DNA of 64,000 nucleotides from the NCBI GenBank assembly GCA_026398615.1, contig JAPLSN010000031.1, positions 147,682-211,681 of the forward strand. The letters run 5' to 3'. Of the stretch, positions 15,786 through 23,987 are shown piece by piece. Source of the stretch: Spirochaetota bacterium (lineage in GTDB: Bacteria > Spirochaetota > Spirochaetia > Treponematales > UBA12059). The first letter of the stretch is position 1. Each line of letters begins with the position of its first letter. Made by a program: the position numbers and the translations under genes. The notes under the pieces were generated by a model. The model ran no database searches and was not told where the DNA came from. It saw only the letters and a program-made list of their open reading frames with translations.

Positions 15786-18700
15786 GTGCTCGCCGCGGCG
15801 TTCGCCGCCGTCATGGCCCTCGCGGCGGCGCCCGGGGACGATTCGGTGAGCCTCGAGCGCTTCGCCGGCGCGGTTGCCAACATCGTCGACTACATCAAGG
15901 GCGGCGACGAAGTCGGGGAGGCCTACTTCGGCAGGATCGTCCGGCACCTGCCGGAAACGGAGTCCGGGGCGGAGCTGGAAGCGGTCGAGGGCTACGGGGA
16001 ATTGCGCGGCTATCTGTCCCGCGGAAATACGCTCTTCGGGCTGGACAGGAACCTGCGGCTCGCCGTGCTCCTCAAGCTGGGCGACGGGAAGGGCGCGACC
16101 GCCCTGCTCGATGGCGGCGAGTTCGCCTCGTTCGGCGATGTGGCGGCCATCGCGTCCAGGGTGGACGGGACGGGGGGAGGGGCCGGGGTCGCGATCGGGA
16201 GCGCGATGCTCGTCGTCGGCCGCGACCGCAGGAACATGATCGCCGACGCGTTGCGCGCCTCCGCAAAGTTCGCCGGCACCCTCGGGTTCGCGGGCGGGAA
16301 GAAGTCGGAAGCCGCGGAGAACTACGCCGTCCTCGAGGAATACTTCGCGAAATGGTTCGGATGGGAGGAGCTCAGGGATTTCCTCGTACGCGGCAAGGAC
16401 ATCGGCATCGCCATAGAAAACCCGATCTCGGAGGAGACGCTCCGCGCCTACCTGGCCAAGCTGCCGCTCGATCCGGAAAGCCTCGCCGAGCTCGCGTCGG
16501 TCGCGCCCAAGTTCGAATCCCCGGCGCCCGTGTACGAGTGGATGTCCGCCTTCGGGACGACGGTCTACGGGGCGGGCGGGACGCTCTTCTCGCCTGACGC
16601 CTTCACCCGCGGGGCACACCTGGAAACGATCGACGCATACGCCCGCTCGCTTTCGTCACTCCTCGAATCGTCCGGTTCCGGCCGCGGGGGCGGCCGGCCG
16701 AAGCGCCGGCACGACGGGGCTGCGCTCTCCGCGAAGATGGCGGAGGGGCTGTCGGCGCACCTCGATTCCGGGAAAGCGGACCTGTCCGTAGGAGCGATCC
16801 TGGACTTCTTCCGGGCGCTCGACGGCGGGCGCGGCGGGGCGGCTGCCTTCGTATCGCGCAACGCGCGCAGGCTCGTGGCCGTGAAATTGTTCCCCGACTC
16901 CGGCTCGGGGGGCCTCCAGGAGGATTTCCCCCGCATGCTTGCCGACCCGCAGTCGGTCAAGCTCTTCCTGTCGCAGCTTTCGCGTGGCATGTACCCGGCG
17001 GGCCAGCGTTCCGCGTACCTGCGGTTCTACGACGCCGTGGCCGGTTCATGGAACGGGCAGAGCCCTTCGCGCTCGGAACCGGGGTTCATCGTTCCCGGGG
17101 AACCCGAATACACGGTAGGCGAGCAGTTCCTGCGCTTCTACCTCAGGTACTACCGGGAGATCGACCCCGGGCGCTTCGTGCAGTACGACGACGCGCTCTG
17201 GCGGGCTTTCGACTTCGGCCCCGGCGGACGCGGCAAGCCGGACTTCGTCGCCTTCCTCGCGGAGGGAAGGAAGAGGCTGGAACGTCCATCCTTCACGACG
17301 GAAAAGTCGCTCTCCTTCCTTGCCGAGCAGGTCCTCGTCGGGCCGTGGAAGGCAGGCGACGCCGCGGCCCTGGTCTTCTCAGTCCTCGTTCCCGACGCAT
17401 ACGTGGATCCGGCCGTGCCGGCTTCGGAAAAAAACAGGCTTCTGACGCAGACGCTGCCGATCCTCGAGGGGTTTCATTTCGGCAGGAAGGCGGCTCCCGA
17501 CGGCAGCGACGCGTGGGCGGGGTTCAAGGAATTCTACCCGGGCTTCGTCGGTTCGCTTTCGGGGCTCATCGCGTCGCCGGGTTTCGGCGAGGGGCGCGAC
17601 TTCCGTTCCTGCGTGGCGTACGGCGAGCTCGCCGCGGCCTGCGCCAACGTGGATCCGACCGCCATCCCGTCCGTCGCCGGCTGGGCGCTCGGGCGCTACC
17701 GGCTCTTCGACCCGTTCGTGGCCGAGAGCAGGGTGGAGGAAGAGACCGTCGAAAAGGAATTCTTCGGCGAGCGCCGCCATGCCCCGCCCGCGAGCCTCAA
17801 CTACAGGCTGCTCTCCGACGGGAAGACGGAAGCCCCCACGGACCGCAACGACAAGGCGGAGGAATCCCTCGCCGTCCTCGTGAAGGGCGCGCTCAGGCGC
17901 ATCCCGAAACTCCGCAGCGTCCAGGACGCCGACCGCTGCATGGACGGCACCCTGGCGGTCATGCGCAGCGTACCCGGAGGGACGGGAGGAATCGACTATC
18001 TCGTGGGCGGGGAGAAGCCCAAGATGCTCGCCCGGAGGGCTTTCGAGTTCGCGGTCATCCTGATCGACGGGGAGAGGGATTACGATCCGGACGAGCTGGC
18101 GAACGCCAACGGGGAGGACGCGCTCGCCAAGATAGCCCGGATCCTGGGCATCGCCGAATCGATCGACGGCAAGCCGCTGGCGCTCCGCCTCTCCGAAATC
18201 AGGGACGAGGTGAGGAAGCTGGCGCCTGCCGACGCGGAGGCACGGGCGGCGAGGAAGGCGGATTTCGTCGGCCTCGTCGAAGGCCTGCAGGATTTCATGT
18301 ATCGCAAGGCCACCGAGGCGCTGGCCGCCGACATACGCGAGACGGCGCTCCTCCTGGATGACGCCCAAGCCTACGAAGCCGTGGTCAAGGCCTTCGTCAA
18401 GATCGTCTACTACCATCCGGACCAGAAGGTGTCCGCGGCCGTGGCCAGGGAGTTCGTGAAGCTTTTCGGCGGCGCGGGGAACCTGCCGGGGAGCCTCTAC
18501 GGCGACTACGCGCGGATCTGCTTCTTCTCGTTCCGGAACGACGCCGCGCTGCTCGGGGCGGCCTTCGGGAACCTCTACCGGCGCTACCGCGATTCGCCCG
18601 AGCGCGGCGGGCAGTACGTCTCCGCCATGCTCGTGTTCGCGGACGACGAGAAGATGCGCGCCGTCATGCGGCAGGCCCTCGACGGCGATCCCGAGTTCAA

Positions 18701-21458
18701 GGAGGCGATCGGGCTGAGCCCCGAGGAATCGCTTTTCGTCTACCGCGTGTTCGGGACCGCCGACTACGCGAAACTGGTCGCGAAGCCGGAATTCCGCGAC
18801 GCCTTCGCGCGGGATTTCACCGCCTTCGCGCCGGCAGTCAAGAAGGTTTTCGAAGCTTGCCAGGCGCGTCTTACGAAGGAGCCGGGCGACGCGGTCGTCC
18901 GCGCCATCGACGAACGCCTGCGCGTCCTGGTGGCCGAACGCTGGGACGAGTACGCCGGGAGCATGAAAGGCCTGGTGCATTTCTCGCGGATCGGCGAGGC
19001 CGACCCGAAGGAGGCCGCGCGCGCCAGGGAGACGGGGGCCGCCATCTTCGGCTTTTTCGTCAACGAGGCCCGCGTGCTCTCGGGCGAATTCCTCGACTCG
19101 AACATCTTCTACTTCCCGCGGCCGATGAGGAAGTTCATCGACGCGCCGTCGGCGTGGGAGAAGGGCGTCGCCTCGATCAGGCCCGTCTCCGGCGAGCGCT
19201 CGTGGTTCGACTTCTTCGCCGACGGCGCCGAGTTCTATTTCGGCCTGGAGCGGCGCTTCGGCGTGAAGGATTTCGCGTCCGGGCTCGTATACGTCAACGC
19301 GGCCATCTACGACGCGACGCGCGCCATCCTGCAGGCGGAAAAGGAAGGCCGGAAGGCCGACGCCGACCGCTTGTGGGAAGAGAAGGTGGTCTCGCGGGTC
19401 TTCGACCCGATCCTGCGGGGGCGGATCTTCGACGGCCGCGACTATTCCTATGAAAAGTACGAAGACCTGCGGAACATACGCTTCGCGACGGGATCGAAGT
19501 ACGACGGCACGCACTTCCTGCTCGAGTCGCTCTATGTGAGCTGGATCAGGGAGGAACTCGGCGCGCTCCAGCCGTCCATCGAGCGCCGCTTCACGGCCAT
19601 GATGGCCACCTTCTTCGTCTCGGCGACGCTGGGGATCAGCGTCGACAACAGCCAGGAGTTCCTTGACCATACCCTGCTGCCGCTCTTCAGGCGCACCGTC
19701 GAGAACAACAAGTTCGACTACGGTCCCGTGGCGGACGGGATCTACCCCAAGCAGGGGGATTTCTTCGCCGATCCCTGCAGGCCGCTCTACGTCGATCCGC
19801 GCTTCAACTACGGGAAGTACAATTACCTCTGGAACCTCCGCGCCGGGCAGGATCTCAAGGACGGTCTTTCCGCGTGGTATCGCTTCGCGCCCGACAACGC
19901 CCGCTTCTTCGAGTTGATGCCCGCGTTCCTCCTGCGCGACGAGCAGCTCACGGCGGGATCCCGCCCGAACGGAAACCCCGACCCGGTGCGGGCGTCGTGG
20001 GGTTTCTACCTCCACCGGCTCGACGTCGCGATTTCCGAAGAAGGGAAACGTTCCGTCCGGGTGGCGGGCTTCCTCCGCTTCCCGGGAAACGTCAACGATG
20101 TCCTCATGCTATCGGACCCGCCTGCGGCCGTCCCGCCCGAACCTCGGCCCTCGGGCGGGGAAGGCGCCCCGGCCGCGGCCGGGCCTGCAGGTGCGGAAAC
20201 CCGGGAACCGGAACCGTCCGACAGCCCGCGCTGGGCGGTCGCGCGGACGAACGCCACCTCGTCCATCCGCTACGAATTCACCTACCTCACGAACGACCGG
20301 GCCGGGACCACCGTCAACGCCGCCGGGCTGGGCCCCTCGGCGGACCCGAAGGAAAAGGACGTCGGGATCGGCGCCTACCTGGGCGGCGTCGTCTTCATCC
20401 CGCAGGACATGGTGTTCAGGAACCTGAAGCGGAACGCGGACCTCATCGTGGCCGCCCGGGGCGCCGGGGTCGATCCTGCGACGCTCACGATCTTCTCAGA
20501 CGGCCGCTGGCTCCGCGTCGACGCGGACCGGTTCAGGATGGACGGCTTCAATACCATGGACGACGTGTACAGCCTGAACGGGACGGTGGGGAACACGGAC
20601 GCCATCTCCGCGTTTTCGGGGGCGAAACGGGCGCCGCTGGCCAGAAACCCGATCGTCCCGCTCGACCGGAAGCGGAGCTTCGACACGGTGTGGTTCGCCG
20701 CGATCGAAAAGCAGGGCCAGCTCGGCCTGGTGGAGAAGGCGGCCGCGGGGTCGAAATTCCATTTCGTGTTCCGCTCCCTCGACGGTTCGGGCGACGCCGA
20801 GATCTGGCCCATCGAGGTCGTGGCCGAAGGCTACAATTCGCTCAAGTTCAAGTTCGTCCGCTTTGGCTCGAAGAAGGCGCCGCCGCCTGTCGAGGACGCC
20901 GCCCTGTCCTTCGCCGTCACCTGCTCGAGCCCGGATTCCGCGGAGTCCGGCGCGTTCTGCATCGGGGTGGACGCCGCGGCCGGCAAGGTGAGGACCTGGG
21001 AAAAGCTCCTGGGCGTGAGCACCGAACTCTCGTTCGACGCCCCGCTCCCCGTCGGGACGAGATCGGTCATCGTCAGGGACAAGGCGTTCGCGAGGGCGGA
21101 GTACGACGGGTGGCTCATGCCCGGTTCGGTGGACGCGGATTCCGGGCGCATCGTGGGCGGCGCCGTAGCCGTCCAGCCCGCGCTGTTCGCGGAACTGGAC
21201 AAGGCGGGCGTGCGCGGCCGGCCGGAGTCGCGCAACGTCTACGTCAGGTTCCAGGTGCAGGGGCCCGGCGGCCCGAGATCCGCGTTCGTGACGGCGGCCG
21301 CGGGGCGGTTTTCGATCACGCCGAACTACGGCGACGCCTATTTCCTGGGCATATTCAACCGCTTCATCATGAACGAGTCGGCGGAAAGGTACCGCAAGGA
21401 AATAGGCGACGCGGCTTCGAGATGGTTCAGGTTCGACGGCTTCGGGGCGCCCCGGTGA
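15786..21458 (+). CDS. giant secreted protein of about 1,890 residues, unknown
   Basis: No family recognised. From the GTG at 15786 (GGAGGGG at 15773-15779) the protein starts with the hydrophobic stretch VLAAAFAAVMALAAAPG, a signal sequence with little positive charge before it. A TTG at 15738, overlapping the previous stop as TTGA, would add an Arg-containing n-region and is the alternative start. The body is long and mostly helical, with aromatic clusters (FFADGAEFYFGLERRFGVKD, NYGKYNYLWNLRAGQDLKDG). A Pro/Ala/Gly linker lies at about 1441-1482, then a beta-rich C-terminal region of about 400 residues. The stop overlaps the next start as GTGA at 21455. Confidence 0.72.
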   Translation: MLAAAFAAVMALAAAPGDDSVSLERFAGAVANIVDYIKGGDEVGEAYFGRIVRHLPETESGAELEAVEGYGELRGYLSRGNTLFGLDRNLRLAVLLKLGDGKGATALLDGGEFASFGDVAAIASRVDGTGGGAGVAIGSAMLVVGRDRRNMIADALRASAKFAGTLGFAGGKKSEAAENYAVLEEYFAKWFGWEELRDFLVRGKDIGIAIENPISEETLRAYLAKLPLDPESLAELASVAPKFESPAPVYEWMSAFGTTVYGAGGTLFSPDAFTRGAHLETIDAYARSLSSLLESSGSGRGGGRPKRRHDGAALSAKMAEGLSAHLDSGKADLSVGAILDFFRALDGGRGGAAAFVSRNARRLVAVKLFPDSGSGGLQEDFPRMLADPQSVKLFLSQLSRGMYPAGQRSAYLRFYDAVAGSWNGQSPSRSEPGFIVPGEPEYTVGEQFLRFYLRYYREIDPGRFVQYDDALWRAFDFGPGGRGKPDFVAFLAEGRKRLERPSFTTEKSLSFLAEQVLVGPWKAGDAAALVFSVLVPDAYVDPAVPASEKNRLLTQTLPILEGFHFGRKAAPDGSDAWAGFKEFYPGFVGSLSGLIASPGFGEGRDFRSCVAYGELAAACANVDPTAIPSVAGWALGRYRLFDPFVAESRVEEETVEKEFFGERRHAPPASLNYRLLSDGKTEAPTDRNDKAEESLAVLVKGALRRIPKLRSVQDADRCMDGTLAVMRSVPGGTGGIDYLVGGEKPKMLARRAFEFAVILIDGERDYDPDELANANGEDALAKIARILGIAESIDGKPLALRLSEIRDEVRKLAPADAEARAARKADFVGLVEGLQDFMYRKATEALAADIRETALLLDDAQAYEAVVKAFVKIVYYHPDQKVSAAVAREFVKLFGGAGNLPGSLYGDYARICFFSFRNDAALLGAAFGNLYRRYRDSPERGGQYVSAMLVFADDEKMRAVMRQALDGDPEFKEAIGLSPEESLFVYRVFGTADYAKLVAKPEFRDAFARDFTAFAPAVKKVFEACQARLTKEPGDAVVRAIDERLRVLVAERWDEYAGSMKGLVHFSRIGEADPKEAARARETGAAIFGFFVNEARVLSGEFLDSNIFYFPRPMRKFIDAPSAWEKGVASIRPVSGERSWFDFFADGAEFYFGLERRFGVKDFASGLVYVNAAIYDATRAILQAEKEGRKADADRLWEEKVVSRVFDPILRGRIFDGRDYSYEKYEDLRNIRFATGSKYDGTHFLLESLYVSWIREELGALQPSIERRFTAMMATFFVSATLGISVDNSQEFLDHTLLPLFRRTVENNKFDYGPVADGIYPKQGDFFADPCRPLYVDPRFNYGKYNYLWNLRAGQDLKDGLSAWYRFAPDNARFFELMPAFLLRDEQLTAGSRPNGNPDPVRASWGFYLHRLDVAISEEGKRSVRVAGFLRFPGNVNDVLMLSDPPAAVPPEPRPSGGEGAPAAAGPAGAETREPEPSDSPRWAVARTNATSSIRYEFTYLTNDRAGTTVNAAGLGPSADPKEKDVGIGAYLGGVVFIPQDMVFRNLKRNADLIVAARGAGVDPATLTIFSDGRWLRVDADRFRMDGFNTMDDVYSLNGTVGNTDAISAFSGAKRAPLARNPIVPLDRKRSFDTVWFAAIEKQGQLGLVEKAAAGSKFHFVFRSLDGSGDAEIWPIEVVAEGYNSLKFKFVRFGSKKAPPPVEDAALSFAVTCSSPDSAESGAFCIGVDAAAGKVRTWEKLLGVSTELSFDAPLPVGTRSVIVRDKAFARAEYDGWLMPGSVDADSGRIVGGAVAVQPALFAELDKAGVRGRPESRNVYVRFQVQGPGGPRSAFVTAAAGRFSITPNYGDAYFLGIFNRFIMNESAERYRKEIGDAASRWFRFDGFGAPR

Positions 21459-22936
21459 AAACGGCGCCGGTATACTTCGCGGTCAACGTCCTCCTCGCAT
21501 CGATCGCCTGCGTCGCGCTCTCGCTCGCGTATCCGGAAAGCGGCATCGGCGAACCGGAGACGATCGGCGCGGCCGTCGCCGTCTACGCGGCGGCGGCATT
21601 CGTCACGGCGCGCCTGGGACGTTCGCTCCACGGCTACCTGCCGCCCCGCTTCGAATCGGAGGGCGCCGCGGCCCGCCGCGCCTTCGACCCGAGGCACCTG
21701 GCGTGCAACTTCCACGCGCCGCTCGTCGTGACGATCGCGGGCCTGTTCGCATTCATGAACTTCATGGTCAGCCCGACGATGGAAACCTATCCCATCGTGC
21801 GGGGCAACATCCTCATCGTGGCCAAGACCAACCACAAGATGGCCGACGGACGCAGCTACTGGTTCGCCGATCAGGCCGCGTCGGACCTCCTCCTGCACGC
21901 CGTGATCGGGATGAAGGAATCCGTCACGGACATCGCCTCGAAGACCGCCGGGAAGTTCATCAAGGAGAAGAAGGCATCCGAGCTTAAGGACGTGTTCGCG
22001 TCGCTGGGAAGGCTGTCGCTGCGGGACGCGTTCTCGAAGCTCGTCTCGCGCGTGCGCTTCAGCGGGAAACCGCCGATCCTGCTCTACGGCATACGCTTCG
22101 TGAACTACACGGGCTTTCCGCTGTCGGCGTCCCAGGTGCGCTCTGGCGTGTCGTTCGATGAATACCGCCTTCCCCCGTACATCGGAAGGACCGTCACCCT
22201 GCGCGAAGGACTCGAGGAGGACGACACGAAGCTGCTCGAGCTGCCGCGCGACTGGTCGCGCTTCGGCTCCAAGCCGGACAGCTTCAATTTCGTGCGGAGC
22301 TTCTACGCGCTCGGTGGATACCGGGAGGTTTTCTCGAAGGATTCCCAGGACTGGGAGCGCCTCCAGGCGGGCTTCGCCGAACCCGCGACCAGGCCCGTGC
22401 TCATCTGGTTTTCCGACGACTGCTACGAGCCTGACCGGCTGGACGGCTATCCGTTCTACCCGTCGTTCACGAACCCCGGCGACCCGATCCTCTCGAACCA
22501 GGCCGCGCTCGAGTACACGATCTTCCGCCGCTTCTTCGGCCAGCGGCTCTTCATCGGCATGAACGGCCTCCAGCAGTACGAGAACGCGGAAGTGCGCGGG
22601 AAGACCATCAAGTCGAATCTCGGCATCGAACGCTTTTTCGATTCCTCGCAGCGGCTCGAACTGCCGCCGATACGCTTCGCCGATCCCGTCGCCGGGCGCA
22701 AGGACCTCCAGAAGGCCATCGACGAACTCCACCGGGGGCTGGAACCCTTCATAGAGTCGCTGCTCGCGGAAGGCCTGCAGATCGACATCGCGACGCTGAC
22801 CCCCGATCGGGACAAGGAGCGCGAGGGGCTCATCTTCCGCTACGACGAGATCGCGGCCCTGATCATGGCGCCGTTCGCGATCTGGACGGTCGGCATAGCC
22901 TTGCGGACGCTCGCGTACCGCAAGGTGGAGGGCTAG
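21455..22936 (+). CDS. BatA/BatB-like membrane protein with degenerate VWA domain (1)
   Basis: 493 residues starting at a GTG that overlaps the previous stop. Three TM segments lie near the N-terminus (about 4-25, 36-53, 88-108), then a domain of about 350 residues, then one TM near the C-terminus (about 467-486). Directly after TM3 comes GNILIVAKTNHKMADG (118-131), where a von Willebrand A domain would have its first strand and D-x-S-x-S metal site. RPVLIWFSDDCYEPDRLDG (from about 312) sits where the late strand and T/S-D-G normally are. The layout matches Bat proteins, but the metal ligands are not conserved. Assignment is by topology and weak motif; domain-level homology is inferred. Confidence 0.6.
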   Translation: MKTAPVYFAVNVLLASIACVALSLAYPESGIGEPETIGAAVAVYAAAAFVTARLGRSLHGYLPPRFESEGAAARRAFDPRHLACNFHAPLVVTIAGLFAFMNFMVSPTMETYPIVRGNILIVAKTNHKMADGRSYWFADQAASDLLLHAVIGMKESVTDIASKTAGKFIKEKKASELKDVFASLGRLSLRDAFSKLVSRVRFSGKPPILLYGIRFVNYTGFPLSASQVRSGVSFDEYRLPPYIGRTVTLREGLEEDDTKLLELPRDWSRFGSKPDSFNFVRSFYALGGYREVFSKDSQDWERLQAGFAEPATRPVLIWFSDDCYEPDRLDGYPFYPSFTNPGDPILSNQAALEYTIFRRFFGQRLFIGMNGLQQYENAEVRGKTIKSNLGIERFFDSSQRLELPPIRFADPVAGRKDLQKAIDELHRGLEPFIESLLAEGLQIDIATLTPDRDKEREGLIFRYDEIAALIMAPFAIWTVGIALRTLAYRKVEG

Positions 22937-22939
22937 GCG

Positions 22940-23962
22940 ATGACCGACCAGCTCAGGACGGCGGTCATCGCCTACGCCGCGTCTGCGGTCGCCATCGCGG
23001 GGTCGACGGCGGTCGCGTGGCTGGCGGGCAGGTCCCGCGCGCGCGTCCTTTCGCTTTCAGGCGGCACGTCGATGAGGATCGAAGCCCGCCAGCGTTGGCT
23101 CGCGGCCGTGCTCGTCGCGCTCGTCCCGCTCGCGGGATTCTCCTATTTCTTCTTCCCCACGAGGACGCTCTCCAAGAAAAACCCGGAGCTGGACGACAGG
23201 CGGCCGCTCCTCGTGGTCAACCTGGACGCCAACTGGTACATGGGGCTCGCGCTTTCGCAGAACCAGGCGATGGCGGCCAATGTCCGCAGGATCGTCGCGC
23301 GCCTTGCCGGGACGGGGGCCGACCTGAAGCTCACGGCCTTCGCCATGGACGAAATCCGCTACGCGAGCCCGTTCTACTACAGGACGGGAAAGCGGGAGGG
23401 CGCGGACGCGCTGGCGTCGAGGTACTTTTCCGCCGCCGCGGCGAGCCAGGCCCAGAAGAACGTCCGGGACAGCCTCTTCACGAACGGCTTCTACTGGAGG
23501 CTGGTCGGTTCCGCGTACGGCGAGGTCGACGGCCTCATCTCCATCCTCAACAAGATCGAGGAAGTGCGGTCTTACAGGACCGGGGAACGGAAGGTGATCA
23601 AGGCGGACGTCTTCGTCGTGACGGTCTCGAAGCGGAACGTGAACGTGCGCACCTGCCTGGACGGGGCGGAGAACGTCCCCAGGCCGGAACATCCGCGCCG
23701 GACGGGGACGGGGAACCGCTACGGGACGTACATCCTCTTCGACGACAACGGCTCGCTGCCGGCCCAGGAAGCGGCGCGCCTGGAGCGTTTCGTCGAGGGC
23801 GTGGTGAACGCCGAGAACAAGCCCGACCTGTCGAAACTCGAGATCAACTTCGGGCTCGACCGCCGGGAGACGGCGGCCGCGGGATGGTTCCTGGTGGCCG
23901 CCTGCGTCGCGGCACTCGTGTGCCAGGCTTTTTTCGATTCGATCAGGATACGGCTGCGATAG
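22940..23962 (+). CDS. BatA/BatB-like membrane protein with degenerate VWA domain (2)
   Basis: 340 residues with TM1 about 8-29, a basic loop (GRSRARVLSLSGGTSMRIEA), TM2 about 53-73, an extracytoplasmic domain and a C-terminal TM about 315-332. This is the order found in BatA/BatB, where the two N-terminal helices flank a short basic segment and a VWA domain follows. The VWA-like first strand is RPLLVVNLDANWYMGLAL (88-105): the usual D-x-S-x-S is replaced by N-x-D-x-N, so metal-dependent adhesion may be lost or altered. KADVFVVTVSKRNVN matches a later core strand. It starts 3 bases after the preceding gene. Confidence 0.62.
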   Translation: MTDQLRTAVIAYAASAVAIAGSTAVAWLAGRSRARVLSLSGGTSMRIEARQRWLAAVLVALVPLAGFSYFFFPTRTLSKKNPELDDRRPLLVVNLDANWYMGLALSQNQAMAANVRRIVARLAGTGADLKLTAFAMDEIRYASPFYYRTGKREGADALASRYFSAAAASQAQKNVRDSLFTNGFYWRLVGSAYGEVDGLISILNKIEEVRSYRTGERKVIKADVFVVTVSKRNVNVRTCLDGAENVPRPEHPRRTGTGNRYGTYILFDDNGSLPAQEAARLERFVEGVVNAENKPDLSKLEINFGLDRRETAAAGWFLVAACVAALVCQAFFDSIRIRLR

Positions 23963-23987
23963 GATCGCAGGGGAAGGAGACGACAGG

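Noticed and set aside
17379..20015. 878-residue minus-strand reading frame opposite the giant gene
   Set aside because: It is antisense to a gene with strong coding character, its translation is Arg/Gly/Val-rich with no family, and such frames are expected from GC-rich third positions. The same applies to long antisense frames at 950-2065, 3809-5188, 7876-10074, 11552-13453, 40445-42619 and 42885-45152.
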